NCBI RefSeq assembly: GCF_004354015.1
Contig: NZ_SMRU01000006.1
Span: 62,001-126,000 of the forward strand
Direction of reading: 5' to 3'
Length of the DNA stretch: 64,000 bases
From: Arthrobacter terricola
GTDB taxonomy: Bacteria; Actinomycetota; Actinomycetes; Actinomycetales; Micrococcaceae
The notes under the pieces are model-generated. The model was given only the letters and a program-made list of their open reading frames with translations, was not told the origin of the DNA and ran no database searches. Made by a program: the position numbers and the translations under genes. The number at the start of each line of letters is the position of its first letter. Position 1 is the first letter of the stretch. Below are positions 16,796 to 26,007 of this stretch, piece after piece.

Positions 16796-17460
16796 CAGGC
16801 CTCCACGAACCGCACGGTATCGCCCGGCCGGATCAGCGCCGGGTGGGCCTTCGACGCATCCCACAGTGCCGCCGTCGTACTCCCGATCAATTGCCAGCCG
16901 CCGGGCGAGGAGCGCGGATAGATGCCGCTGAATTCGCCGGCGAGCCCCACCGATCCGGCGGGGACAGCGGTGCGAGGAGTGTTGCGGCGCGGGACCCGGA
17001 GGCCCTCGTGGGTCGTGACCAGGTAGACGAATCCGGGTGCGAAGCCGGAAAAGGCGGCCGTCCATTCCGACGCCGTGTGAAGCCTGACCAATTCCGCCTC
17101 GCTCAGCCCGAGGTACTGCGCCGTCTCGGCGAGGTCCGGGCCACCATAGGTGACCTCGATGCGCACCTCCCGTCCGGAGCCGACGACGGCGGCAGCCGGC
17201 TGCGCGGTCTCCAGCCAGTCCCTAACTTCGGCCGGCGTGATGAGCCCGGGGTCGAAGGTGACCAGGACAGTGCGGGCGGCCGGGACGACGTCGATGATGC
17301 CCTGAGGAATGGACATGTCCCCCGGGAAACCCGTGAGGCCGCGATAATAAGCCACCACCGCCGATAACTCGGGCAGTTCCACGAGGAACGCACTGTCCCC
17401 GCACGGCAGCAGCACCCGGCTAGGCAAGGATGCACCGCCGCCATGAACCCCCGGAGCCAC
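16795..17460 (-). CDS. pxpB: 5-oxoprolinase subunit PxpB
   Basis: This 221-residue protein carries the KipI/AHS1 domain: LPCGDSAFLVELPE, GIIDVVPAARTVLVTFDP and the conserved AAFSGFAPGFVYLV and PRRNTPRTAVPAGSVGLAG. It forms the PxpBC complex that activates 5-oxoproline for PxpA. The start is GTG 17460, only 2 bp after the pxpA stop, and the stop overlaps the pxpC start. So pxpA, pxpB and pxpC are tightly coupled. Confidence 0.92.
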   Translation of the reverse strand: MAPGVHGGGASLPSRVLLPCGDSAFLVELPELSAVVAYYRGLTGFPGDMSIPQGIIDVVPAARTVLVTFDPGLITPAEVRDWLETAQPAAAVVGSGREVRIEVTYGGPDLAETAQYLGLSEAELVRLHTASEWTAAFSGFAPGFVYLVTTHEGLRVPRRNTPRTAVPAGSVGLAGEFSGIYPRSSPGGWQLIGSTTAALWDASKAHPALIRPGDTVRFVEA

Positions 17461-17462
17461 TG

Positions 17463-18212
17463 TCAGGCGAACGACGCAATCTCCACACCCGCCTCCTCGA
17501 GCCCCGCGCGCACCGCGGCTGCCAGCTCGACGGCGCCCGGGGTATCACCGTGGATGCACAAGGAATCGGGCTTCACGCGCACCACGGTCCCGTCGATAGC
17601 GAGGACCTCGCCCCGGACCGCAAAGCGCACTGCCCGCTCAACCACCGCGTCGGCGTCGTGCACTACCGCGCCTTCCTGCGAGCGCGGCACGAGCGTCCCG
17701 TCCGGCAGGTAGCCGCGATCAACGAAGGCTTCGCGGAAGACCGGATGGCCGGCTTCGCTGGCGAGCCGCAGGAACGCGGAACCGGGCAGCCCGAGGACTG
17801 GGAGCCCGGGATCGTAGGCCTGGATGGCGGCGACTACGGCTTCGGCTTGGTCGGAGTCGTGGACGATCCTGTTGTAGAGGGCGCCGTGCGGCTTCACGTA
17901 GTCCACGGAGGCACCCACAGCGTGGGCCATGCCGTCGAGGGCGCCCAGTTGGTAGAGGACGTCCCCGAACAGCTCATCGAAGGACATGTCCATTGAACGC
18001 CGGCCAAATCCGTGCAGGTCGCGGTATCCAACGTGGGCGCCGACCCTGACGTCGAGCTCGTAGGCGCCGCGGCAGCTGTCGAGCATCGTGACGGGGTCTC
18101 CGGCGTGGAAGCCGCAAGCGACGTTCGCGCTGCTCACGATCCGCAGGATCGAGGCGTCGTCGCCCATGGTCCAGGAGCCGAACGACTCGCCCAAATCAGC
18201 GTTGAGATCCAC
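17463..18212 (-). CDS. pxpA: 5-oxoprolinase subunit PxpA (LamB/YcsF family)
   Basis: This 249-residue protein begins MDLNADLGESFGSW, the LamB/YcsF hallmark, followed by SANVACGFHAGDP and VGAHVGYRDLHGFGRR. YVKPHGALYNRI carries the conserved Lys/His pair. It receives activated 5-oxoproline from PxpBC and produces glutamate. It starts with GTG 18212, behind GGCGGAA, and this start overlaps by one base the TAG stop of the EcsC-like gene, hinting that the latter belongs to the same operon. Confidence 0.92.
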   Translation of the reverse strand: MDLNADLGESFGSWTMGDDASILRIVSSANVACGFHAGDPVTMLDSCRGAYELDVRVGAHVGYRDLHGFGRRSMDMSFDELFGDVLYQLGALDGMAHAVGASVDYVKPHGALYNRIVHDSDQAEAVVAAIQAYDPGLPVLGLPGSAFLRLASEAGHPVFREAFVDRGYLPDGTLVPRSQEGAVVHDADAVVERAVRFAVRGEVLAIDGTVVRVKPDSLCIHGDTPGAVELAAAVRAGLEEAGVEIASFA

Positions 18213-19000
18213 TATTTTCCGCCTTTCAGGGCGTTTTGGCGGGCGCCTGGAACCAGCTCGCCCGGGATGGTGTCCGGCATGGGACCGAATGCTTCTTTCG
18301 CGGATGCCGCCACGGCACGCCCCATTATGAGGTTGCCCGCTCCCCCGACGACGGCACCCACCCCGAACGGCAGCGCGCGGCCAATCAGGGCACTTCCTTG
18401 GCGCTTGACGAGCCGTTTGAGGAAGGCGCGCTGGATGGCCTCGCGGATAACGCCGAAACCACCGCCGGGGATCTTTTTCGTGAGCGTTTTGCCCCAGGCC
18501 TGGGTCACGCCTTTGCCTTTGCCGAGCGTTTGTCCGCTGAGGGAGCCCAGCAGGGCGGTGCCTTCTTCGCCGAGCATGATGGCCATCACCAGTGTCCGCG
18601 CCCGTTCCGGGTCCGTGAGGTGGATTGCGTGCAGTTCGGCCAGGGAGGCTGCGTAGAGGGCGGTCGCTTCCAGGAATCCGATGGTGGCGACGGCGGACAG
18701 GCCCAGCGACGCTGCGGTGCCGATCCCGGGCACGACGGCGGTCGCCCCGACGGCGGCGCCCCCGCCGGTGACTGCGGCGAGGTAGTCGCGCTCGAGTTTG
18801 GCGGCCAGCTCGCCGGCCGTGGCCTGCGGGTACTTGCGTTGCAGCCGGCGCAGGTTGGCGAGGACCAGCGGACGTTGGACCTCGACCGCGCGAAGCAGGA
18901 CATTGTGGACCCCGGGCTTGGGATTGCCGTGGGCGTCGAACATGGCGTTATGGGCGGTTTCCTGGGCAATTTTCATTGCCGCGTTGTGTCGTTTGGCCAT
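18212..19000 (-). CDS. EcsC-like or related glycine-rich protein
   Basis: This is a 262-residue protein. A charged helical N-terminus (RNA/ATP-binding-like but without a known motif) is followed by Gly/Ala-rich hydrophobic stretches, GGGAAVGATAVVPGIGTAASLGLSAVATIGF and GRALPFGVGAVVGGAGNLIMGRAV. That layout is seen in EcsC-family proteins. I am not certain of the family. It is immediately upstream of pxpA with overlapping stop and start, so it is probably cotranscribed, although a role in 5-oxoproline metabolism is not established. Confidence 0.55.
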   Translation of the reverse strand: MAKRHNAAMKIAQETAHNAMFDAHGNPKPGVHNVLLRAVEVQRPLVLANLRRLQRKYPQATAGELAAKLERDYLAAVTGGGAAVGATAVVPGIGTAASLGLSAVATIGFLEATALYAASLAELHAIHLTDPERARTLVMAIMLGEEGTALLGSLSGQTLGKGKGVTQAWGKTLTKKIPGGGFGVIREAIQRAFLKRLVKRQGSALIGRALPFGVGAVVGGAGNLIMGRAVAASAKEAFGPMPDTIPGELVPGARQNALKGGK

Positions 19001-19132
19001 TCTTCACCTCTGCATTCGGCCGGGGAATTTCGTATCGTGTTCCTTCGCCTAGCCTAGGCCACACGCTGCTTCCCCGGCGTAGACTGTAGGCGTTCACGGG
19101 AGCAGTCCAACGAAGGACAGGAAGTATCCGGA

Positions 19133-19276
19133 ATGAAGAAGCCAGACGAGCCGAACGACCTCCGCCACCACAGTGATTCCCCCGCAGAAGGGGAAACGGA
19201 AGGCTGGGTTCCCCATGACACCGGCCTTCATAGCCAGGAACCCGCGGAAGGGCCGGATACCGACGATTCCGAATAA
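19133..19276 (+). CDS. 47-residue acidic hydrophilic protein
   Basis: ATG 19133 opens a 47-codon frame ending at TAA 19274. The product is Glu/Asp/Pro-rich with four His and no hydrophobic segment, so it is probably disordered. A purine-rich AAGGACAGGAAG stands before the start. It ends 16 bp before the AlkD-like gene and may be cotranscribed with it. Such short acidic ORFs are common in this family of bacteria, but coding is not proven. Confidence 0.5.
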   Translation: MKKPDEPNDLRHHSDSPAEGETEGWVPHDTGLHSQEPAEGPDTDDSE

Positions 19277-19292
19277 ACAGCGCTAGGCCAGC

Positions 19293-20045
19293 ATGATCCT
19301 GGGCGTAGAGATGGTTGCGCGCCGGGTACTGGCTCCGGAAGACACCGAGCCAGGGCATTTGGTGGCACGTGTTCTCGATGAACTTCGTGCCTTGGAGAAA
19401 CACGACGCCGCAAGTATCCGCGCTTTGCGGCGCCGGATTTCCGCGGAGATCGCGACGGCGGAAGCCGGCGTGGTCTTCGATCTCGCCGAAGGGTTGATTC
19501 AAGAAGGATTCGACTGGGAAGGCTGGGAATTCATCAACTCCCACGGGGCCGCCTTCGCGGGCCTGACGCGTGCCCGCCTGGAAAAACTGGGCGAATGCAT
19601 CGGAACGTGGGCGCAAGCGGATGCGTTCGCCACGATCTTGGCCGGCCCGGCGTGGCGCGAGGGGCTCATCTCGAATGCCGACGTCGACAACTGGGCGCGC
19701 AGCCCGGACCACTGGTGGCGACGCATAGCGCTCGTGTCCACCACGATCCTCAATACCCGATCGCGATGGGGAACCGGCGATACACAACGGACACTCGCCG
19801 TCGTCGGTCTCCTTATCAACGATCGCGACGAGACCGTCATCAAGGCCGTCAGTTGGGCGCTGCGTTCCTTGGTGCCTTGGGATCCGCGGGCCGTGCGGAC
19901 CTTCCTCGAAGCGCACGAGGGTGAGCTGGCTGCCCGTGTGAAACGTGAGGTCCGGACGAAGCTTGAGACCGGATTGAAGTCTCGCCGGCGCAGCGTCCAC
20001 AGTGAGGCGTCAGTCCATAGCAACTCCGAAACCGCTGCCTCGTAA
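19293..20045 (+). CDS. AlkD-like DNA alkylation repair protein (HEAT-like repeats)
   Basis: This 250-residue alpha-helical protein resembles the DNA alkylation repair (AlkD/AlkC) family. The segments DNWARSPDHWWRRIALVSTTILNTRSR, LLINDRDETVIKAVSWALRSLVPWDP and AVRTFLEAHEGELAARVKREVRTKLETGLKS are HEAT-repeat-like helices with the family's Trp and Arg positions. If active it would be a monofunctional glycosylase for bulky alkylated bases. The Trp/Asp active-site set could not be confirmed by eye. Start is ATG 19293 or ATG 19311. Confidence 0.75.
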   Translation: MILGVEMVARRVLAPEDTEPGHLVARVLDELRALEKHDAASIRALRRRISAEIATAEAGVVFDLAEGLIQEGFDWEGWEFINSHGAAFAGLTRARLEKLGECIGTWAQADAFATILAGPAWREGLISNADVDNWARSPDHWWRRIALVSTTILNTRSRWGTGDTQRTLAVVGLLINDRDETVIKAVSWALRSLVPWDPRAVRTFLEAHEGELAARVKREVRTKLETGLKSRRRSVHSEASVHSNSETAAS

Positions 20046-20082
20046 TTGTTCCCTCTGGCTCGCCCGATTGAGGAGGGCTGTC

Positions 20083-21321
20083 ATGCATATCGCTTTTGTC
20101 TGCTTGCCTGCCGCAGGCCACGTCAATCCAACGTTGCCGGTGGTCGCGGAATTGGTCCGGCGCGGCCATCGGGTCACGTATGCGACGTCAGACAAGTATG
20201 CCAAGGCCGTCGAAGCCACGGGGGCCGGGTTCTTCCGCAGCGGGAAGGACCTGTCCGCCTGGTTCCCCCGGCGTGCGCACCCCGCCGACGGCGATTCGTC
20301 ACCGATGACGGGCATGTTCGCGGGATTCGCGGCAGGCGGCCTGGCGGCTTTGCTGGACCGCATCCTCGAAGGCGCGCGGGAGGAGTTTCCCGCGCTCCTC
20401 AACCGGCTCGCCGAAGATCCGCCTGCCGCGATCTGCTACGACGCCATGACTTTGTCCGGGAAGATGGCCGCCGCGAAGCTTGGCCTTCCTGACGTCGCGT
20501 TGCTTCCGACATATGCCAACAACGAGCACTTCTCGATGCGGCAACTCATGCCCGGACCACCGCCGAAGGGAATGGTGGAGGCGTGGAAGAAGATCGGCCA
20601 ACTGATCCATGATTTCGCCGCCGAACAAGGGGTGGGCCACCTGAAGTTCATGGGCGGACCCCCGGCTTCGCTGAACATTTCCTTCATTCCCAGGGAGTTC
20701 CAGCCAGCCGGGGAGACTTTCGATGGCAGCTTCCACTTCGTGGGTCCGTGCCTCGGCGAAAGGACCGACGACGCCGCGTGGCAGCCTCGTGTGTCGGAGG
20801 TGCCGTTACTGTTCGTTTCGCTGGGTACGACGCCGTTGAACGACCAGCCTGATTTCTTCAGGAAGTGCCTCCAGGCTTTCGCCGACCTTCCGTTGCAAGT
20901 GGCCATGGCTGTGGGCGAGCGCATTGATATGTCCGAGCTGGGATCACTTCCGGACAACGTGGAGGTACGGCCGTTCTTTCCGCAGTTGGAGGTGCTGCGC
21001 CACGCCAACGCCTTCCTCTCGCACACAGGGATGAACTCGACCATGGAGGCCCTGTACTACGCGGTGCCCATTGCGGCCTACCCGCTGCAACCCGAGCAGG
21101 AAGCGAACGCCCGGCGTGTGGAGGACCTCGGCCTCGGACGCCGCCTCCCGCGTGAAGGGCTCACCCCCGAGCTCATTCGGCAGACCGTTCTCGAGGTCAG
21201 CAGCGATCCCGTTGTTCGTGGCAATCTCGACGCCATGAGCCAACGGATCCGCGGTTCCGGGGGCGCCCCGGCCGCCGCGGACGCGATCGAAGGGTACCTA
21301 GCGTCATCGACTGCTGCGTAA
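20083..21321 (+). CDS. macrolide-type (MGT) UDP-glycosyltransferase
   Basis: This 412-residue GT1/GT-B enzyme transfers a sugar from a UDP-sugar to a small hydrophobic acceptor. The N-terminal MHIAFVCLPAAGHVNPTLPVVAELVRRGHRVTYAT and the C-terminal FLSHTGMNSTMEALYYAVPIAAYPLQPEQEANARRVEDLGLGRRL are the acceptor- and donor-domain signatures of MGT-family enzymes that inactivate macrolides. GAGGAGGG precedes ATG 20083. The acceptor is unknown; resistance is only one option. It is convergent with the membrane-protein gene, 9 bp between stops. Confidence 0.88.
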   Translation: MHIAFVCLPAAGHVNPTLPVVAELVRRGHRVTYATSDKYAKAVEATGAGFFRSGKDLSAWFPRRAHPADGDSSPMTGMFAGFAAGGLAALLDRILEGAREEFPALLNRLAEDPPAAICYDAMTLSGKMAAAKLGLPDVALLPTYANNEHFSMRQLMPGPPPKGMVEAWKKIGQLIHDFAAEQGVGHLKFMGGPPASLNISFIPREFQPAGETFDGSFHFVGPCLGERTDDAAWQPRVSEVPLLFVSLGTTPLNDQPDFFRKCLQAFADLPLQVAMAVGERIDMSELGSLPDNVEVRPFFPQLEVLRHANAFLSHTGMNSTMEALYYAVPIAAYPLQPEQEANARRVEDLGLGRRLPREGLTPELIRQTVLEVSSDPVVRGNLDAMSQRIRGSGGAPAAADAIEGYLASSTAA

Positions 21322-21330
21322 TCAGGCGAG

Positions 21331-22656
21331 TTACTTAAGCAACTGGCAGGGCACGCTGACGCCCTTGACGATCCATCCTGTTGGAGCAATCGGCACGATC
21401 GTCACGGGTCCGGCATTTGACGGTGCGCATGCCTGTCGGGCTTGGGGCAGGAAGTCAGCCCAAACTGGCCCGAACTCGCGGCCAACGCTGACTGGGAAGA
21501 AATAGACCAGCATCAGCACGGTCATAACGCTGATCGTTGCTGCCCTTCCCGTGCGCCCAACGACCTCCCCCAGGAGCGGCAGCAGAGCCAGCAGGAACAT
21601 GGACGGCACCACCGCGTATCGCCCGAGGTGCACTCCGGCCCAGTCGGATTCATTAAATCCGGCGTAGTCGAAGAAGTCAGTGAAGTTCAGTGCCACTGCG
21701 GCGCAAGCGGCCACGATCGAGCCACCGAGGAGGGCGCATGCCGTCACTCTTTCCCGCGAGCCTCCGCGCACCAGGATGACAACGAATCCCGCGAGAAAAA
21801 CTGCAGCGGTCAATGCCACGGGCACCCAGCCGAAGCGGATCACAACGCGGGCCACCTGCCCGGCCGTTCCGAAAACCACGGCCGACGGGCCTTCGATGAA
21901 CCAGGCATAGAACACCGAGAGCCAGTTTGCGGGCTGCGCATCCGGATTCGTGCGCGGGAAGCTCAGCGTGGTGAACACCTGTGCGCCCACCCCGACAAGA
22001 AGGGCAATCCGTGTGCCCCACAAGGTCTTGTCCCGAAGCCGGTACAGGTACAGCGGCAGGAACATTGCCGTCTGAATTTCCGTCAGGCCAACGAGCAAAG
22101 CCGCAACGGTCAGGATGATCCTTTCCACCCAGGTCCGGGTGCTCTTCAGCAGGAGCCAGGGCGCCAAGTACAGGAAGTACCAGTGCAGGTTGGCGAGGTT
22201 TCCAAGGGCTTCCTCAGGGCTCGCGGCAACCAAAATGGGAACCGCCGCGAATCCCAGCCTTGTCCACACGTTCTCGGACAGCGCTGACGAGCAATGGAAA
22301 ACCAGGGCCGCGACGGCGCCGACAACCAAGCAGGCCGCCACCGTCACCGCGATCGCCCAGCCATCGATCGGGATCACTTTTACAACCAGCCACGCAATGC
22401 CGCGCGGCACAACGTGGAGGTATCCCTGGTAGGGGGAGAAAATGTTGCGAAGGCCGGCGTTCTTGAGCACGTCGTTGATGAAGACTCCGCCATCTTCAGC
22501 CCATAGCGTCCCGATAGCAGGGGCAGGGAGCCGCGCCAGCGACACCAAGGTTGAAACGATAACGATCAGCCCGTACGCAACAGGCGTTCGCCAGCCGCCA
22601 GCGGGAGCCGCGGCGGGAACGGAATGGGCGCGACGACGCGCAAGAGAAACAGCCAA
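21331..22656 (-). CDS. multi-pass membrane protein, possible GT-C type glycosyltransferase
   Basis: This 441-residue protein has about ten to eleven hydrophobic helices. Between helices 1 and 2 it has LWAEDGGVFINDVLKNAG, an acidic loop of the kind seen in GT-C polyprenyl-linked sugar transferases, and the first external loop continues with YQGYLHVVPRG. A role in envelope polysaccharide is an inference from this topology. The start is unclear: TTG 22656 fits the frame, with GGGGG about 7 nt upstream. No close functional annotation is known to me. Confidence 0.6.
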   Translation of the reverse strand: MAVSLARRRAHSVPAAAPAGGWRTPVAYGLIVIVSTLVSLARLPAPAIGTLWAEDGGVFINDVLKNAGLRNIFSPYQGYLHVVPRGIAWLVVKVIPIDGWAIAVTVAACLVVGAVAALVFHCSSALSENVWTRLGFAAVPILVAASPEEALGNLANLHWYFLYLAPWLLLKSTRTWVERIILTVAALLVGLTEIQTAMFLPLYLYRLRDKTLWGTRIALLVGVGAQVFTTLSFPRTNPDAQPANWLSVFYAWFIEGPSAVVFGTAGQVARVVIRFGWVPVALTAAVFLAGFVVILVRGGSRERVTACALLGGSIVAACAAVALNFTDFFDYAGFNESDWAGVHLGRYAVVPSMFLLALLPLLGEVVGRTGRAATISVMTVLMLVYFFPVSVGREFGPVWADFLPQARQACAPSNAGPVTIVPIAPTGWIVKGVSVPCQLLK

Positions 22657-22787
22657 AGAAGAGCCCCCATGGAAAATAGCAAACAGAATGCCTATTTTAC
22701 TTCCTCCGCCTGCCCCTTCGACCCGCTGTCCCCACCGGCTCCCAGCCTTCGCACGCTCAGGCCGGGGCCCTCGCCGGCGGGGGCCCA

Positions 22788-22827
22788 GCGTAAGTGCCGT
22801 TTCGGAGGCTCATAACGGCACTTACGC
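22788..22827 (-). terminator. perfect 14-bp hairpin after the GH65 gene
   Basis: GCGTAAGTGCCGTT (22788-22801) and AACGGCACTTACGC (22814-22827) form a perfect 14-bp stem with a 12-nt loop. It begins 15 bp beyond the stop of the leftward GH65 gene. There is no U tract. It may terminate or protect the lacI-pgmB-GH65 transcript. Confidence 0.6.
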
Positions 22828-22841
22828 AGCAGCGGATGGAC

Positions 22842-25211
22842 TTAGACCCGGGCGTTGCCGATGACGGGGAGGCCCGCCGTCGGGAACATGCTGGGGAATT
22901 CCGACGGCGGCGGGACCGGTACCGATTCGAGCTGCACCGTTGTGGTGTCGACGCCGATGACGAGCCTTTGCCCGCGGACGCTGAGCTCCAGCGGGGTGGT
23001 GTCCGCTGACGGAGACGGGACCAGCGCGAGGCCTATGGCTCCTTGGCGCAGCTCGACGGACAACACGCGGCCACGGACCTTGAGCCGGAAGGCCAGGCTG
23101 TCCCATTCCACCGGAAGCCTGGGATCGAAGTGCAGGACTTCGCCTTGGTCGCGCATGCCCGCGAAACCGCACACCAAGGAGCTCCAGATCCCTCCGGTGG
23201 ATGCGATGTGCACGCCGTCCACGGTGTTCTGGTGGGTGTTGTCGAGGTCGATGAACAGGGCCTCTGTGAAGTGCTTGAGTGCGACGTCGGAGTACCCCAC
23301 CTCGGCAGCCATGATCCCCTGCACGCAGGCTGACAACGTTGAGTCGCCGGTAGTGATGGGGTCGTAGAAGTCGAAGGCGCGCTGCTTTTCCACGGCCGTG
23401 AAGTCCTGCCACTGCAGGAACATCGCAAGCACGGTGTCAGCTTGCTTGAGGACCTGGTGCCGGTAGATCACGAGCGGGTGGAAGTTCAACAGCAGGGGGT
23501 ACTTGGATTTCGGCGTGGACCAGTCCCACGGCTCCAAGGTCATGAAGTCGTTGTCCTGGCTGTAGATGTCCATGTCCGGATCGTAAGGAAGGGACATGCG
23601 CTCCGCAGCCTGGTGCCACACCAACCGCTCGGTTTCCTGGACACCCGGGTGGTCCAAGGCCGCCGCGGCACGCAGGTTGAACCTGGCCATGACGTTTGTG
23701 TAGAGGTTGTCGTTGACCACGGCCGTGTATTCGTCAGGCCCGGTGACTCCGTGGATGTGGAACATCCCGTCCTTGCCGAAGAAACCGAGGGAAGCCCACA
23801 TGCGGGCCGTCTCAATCAACAGGTCCGCGCCGACCTCCGTGCCGAATCCGGCGTCGCCGCTTGCCCACTGGTAGCGGTTGGCAGCGAACGAGATGGCGGC
23901 GGCGATGTGGAACTGGGCCGTGCCGGCGGCGTAGTAGGCGCTGGCCTCAAGCCCGTTGATCGTCCGCCACGGGAACAGCGCCCCGTCAACGCTGAGCTCC
24001 TTGGCCCGGATCCGCGCGTCGGGGAGCATGGCGTGGCGTGATTCGAGGACCTGCCGGGCCGCTGCAGGGTTGGTGTAGGTGAGGTATGGCAGCAGGTACA
24101 CCTCCTGGTCCCAGAAGTAGTGGCCCTCGTAGCCGGAACCGCTCACGCCCTTGGCGGGGATGCCCGCGACGCCGGCGCGCGCCGTCGCCTGGGCGAGCTG
24201 GAACAGGCTCCAGCGCACGGCCTGCTGCTGTTCCGGCTGACCGCCGATGGTGATATCCGCCGTCGACCAGTACTCGCTGTAGTGCCTTGCGCTTTCGGCC
24301 AGGATTTCGGCGAAGGGCACCAGCCCGAGTTCAGCGTCCGAGGCCAGGATCTCGCCCGGATCCGCGGCGTCGGCGTCGGCAGTGTTAACGACGTAGCTGA
24401 CGGTCTTCTCGAGCCGGAAAACGTCGCCCTCGTTCACGGCGAGGACGTAGCGGACAGTCGACTCGTCCTCCCCCACCACGGTTTCGAACGGCTGGCCTTC
24501 GGCTGAGATCCAGTGGTCCACGGCCATGCCGATTCGTTGCCGGGATTCGGCGGTTTCCCAGGCAAGGCGCAGGGAGCCGTCCGAGCCATGGAGGTGCAAG
24601 GGGGCCAGGACACGGCCGGCGTGGCGGCCGGAGCGGCGAGGATCGTGCGCGGAGTGGTCCTCCACAGGCTGGTCCTGACGGTTGACCACCAAGGAGGTGA
24701 TGTCCGCGGACACGAGGCGGTCCGCGGTGAGGCTCAATTCGATGCCCAAGGAACCCCTGGATTGGATGCCGACAGCGCGGCGCTCCACCGTGGTGACGGT
24801 GGCACCGGAGCGGCATTCCCAGGTGATCGCGCACTCGTACACACCGGTGGCGAGGTCGATGCTGCGGCGGTAGTTCAGCACGGCGGATTCAGTCAGGCTC
24901 AATTGCTCGCCGTCGATCACCACGTTGAAGTTGTTGGCATCCGGAACGTAAACGATCCGCTGCCCCGTGCGGGCGAAGCCATAGGCGTTCTCTGCGTGCT
25001 TGATGTCCCAGGTTTCGTGGAATCCGTTGATGAACGTGCCGGGAAGTTCGGCGTCCGCGCCCGCCCAATGGGCACCGCGGATGCCCAAGTGGCCGTTGCC
25101 GAGGCTAAAAAGGGTTTCGAGCGTGCCGGCGTCGCCGGGTACGTGGATGCTCTCCACGAGCTTCCACGGTTCGCAGGGGAAGCGCAGCCGGTCGGAGCTG
25201 ATGAGTGCCAT
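22842..25211 (-). CDS. glycoside hydrolase family 65 disaccharide phosphorylase
   Basis: This 789-residue enzyme belongs to GH65, which reversibly cleaves maltose, trehalose, kojibiose or nigerose with phosphate to give beta-glucose-1-phosphate and glucose. The acid catalyst is Glu494 in GVTGPDEYTAVVNDN. The (alpha/alpha)6 barrel shows GHYFWDQEVYLLPYLTYTNPAAARQVLE, and the N-terminal beta-sandwich domain and short C-terminal domain are complete. The adjacent beta-phosphoglucomutase takes the product to glucose-6-phosphate, and a LacI gene heads the operon. No sugar transporter lies in the operon. Confidence 0.92.
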   Translation of the reverse strand: MALISSDRLRFPCEPWKLVESIHVPGDAGTLETLFSLGNGHLGIRGAHWAGADAELPGTFINGFHETWDIKHAENAYGFARTGQRIVYVPDANNFNVVIDGEQLSLTESAVLNYRRSIDLATGVYECAITWECRSGATVTTVERRAVGIQSRGSLGIELSLTADRLVSADITSLVVNRQDQPVEDHSAHDPRRSGRHAGRVLAPLHLHGSDGSLRLAWETAESRQRIGMAVDHWISAEGQPFETVVGEDESTVRYVLAVNEGDVFRLEKTVSYVVNTADADAADPGEILASDAELGLVPFAEILAESARHYSEYWSTADITIGGQPEQQQAVRWSLFQLAQATARAGVAGIPAKGVSGSGYEGHYFWDQEVYLLPYLTYTNPAAARQVLESRHAMLPDARIRAKELSVDGALFPWRTINGLEASAYYAAGTAQFHIAAAISFAANRYQWASGDAGFGTEVGADLLIETARMWASLGFFGKDGMFHIHGVTGPDEYTAVVNDNLYTNVMARFNLRAAAALDHPGVQETERLVWHQAAERMSLPYDPDMDIYSQDNDFMTLEPWDWSTPKSKYPLLLNFHPLVIYRHQVLKQADTVLAMFLQWQDFTAVEKQRAFDFYDPITTGDSTLSACVQGIMAAEVGYSDVALKHFTEALFIDLDNTHQNTVDGVHIASTGGIWSSLVCGFAGMRDQGEVLHFDPRLPVEWDSLAFRLKVRGRVLSVELRQGAIGLALVPSPSADTTPLELSVRGQRLVIGVDTTTVQLESVPVPPPSEFPSMFPTAGLPVIGNARV

Positions 25212-25256
25212 GGCCTGTTGGGTCCTTCTGTTTCCAGGTGTGAAACGGGTGTGTGT

Positions 25257-25994
25257 TTAGAGGAGGTCGTCGAGGTCGTCGACCACAAAGGTCGCACCGG
25301 CGTCGAGCAGCGTCTGGCGCCCTGCCCCGCGGTTGACGCCGATGACGGCGCGGAAGTTCCCGGCGCTGCCGGCCTGCACACCGGACACCGCGTCTTCGAC
25401 GACGACGCAGCCTTCAGCGGGAACGTCCAGGAGCTCGGCGGCGTAGCGGAACGTGGCGGGATCGGGCTTCCCGGGGAGCCCGACGGCGGCAGCCACCTGG
25501 CCGTCGACGACCACCGGGAAGTAGCCGTCCAGTCCGGCCGCCTTGAGTACCGCGGGAGCGTTACGGGAGGAGGAGACGACGGCGAGCTTGAGTCCCAGCT
25601 CCAAGGCCGCGTGGATGAAGCGGACGGACCCGGGATAGGGTTCGACGCCGCGCGAATCCACAATCTCGTTGAAGATCCGGTTCTTGCGGTTCCCCAAGCC
25701 CTGCACGCTGGAATTCGCGGGGTCGTCGTCAGTCGGGCCTTCCGGCAACGTGATGCCACGCGAGCCCAGGAAGTCGCGGACGCCGTCGAAACGGGGCTTG
25801 CCGTCGATGTGGTCGAAGTAGTCGCTCTCCTGGTAGCGCTCGGGGTGGCCGGCTTCGGCCAGGTACCCGTCGAAGAGTTCCTGCCAAGCTTGTTCATGCA
25901 CGACGGCGGTGGGCGTCAGCACGCCGTCGAGATCGAAGAGGAGCGCGTCGGCGCCTGTCCAGGCGCCCTTCTGGATAGCTCGGGTATCAGTCAT
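25257..25994 (-). CDS. pgmB: HAD hydrolase, beta-phosphoglucomutase type
   Basis: This is a 245-residue HAD-superfamily protein. The motif I DLDGVLTPT holds the nucleophile Asp and the general acid Asp of mutases, followed by SSSRNAPAVL (motif II), GKPDPATF (motif III) and VVEDAVSGVQAG (motif IV). It should convert beta-glucose-1-phosphate from the GH65 enzyme to glucose-6-phosphate. The residue after DxD is Gly-Val, as in beta-phosphoglucomutases. ATG 25994 is 13 bp after the lacI stop, so all three genes form one transcript. Confidence 0.88.
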   Translation of the reverse strand: MTDTRAIQKGAWTGADALLFDLDGVLTPTAVVHEQAWQELFDGYLAEAGHPERYQESDYFDHIDGKPRFDGVRDFLGSRGITLPEGPTDDDPANSSVQGLGNRKNRIFNEIVDSRGVEPYPGSVRFIHAALELGLKLAVVSSSRNAPAVLKAAGLDGYFPVVVDGQVAAAVGLPGKPDPATFRYAAELLDVPAEGCVVVEDAVSGVQAGSAGNFRAVIGVNRGAGRQTLLDAGATFVVDDLDDLL

Positions 25995-26007
25995 GTTGGG
26001 GGTCCGT

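Noticed and set aside
20083..21321. Antibiotic-resistance gene call for the MGT glycosyltransferase
   Set aside because: Family resemblance alone does not show macrolide activity, and no resistance or production context is present.
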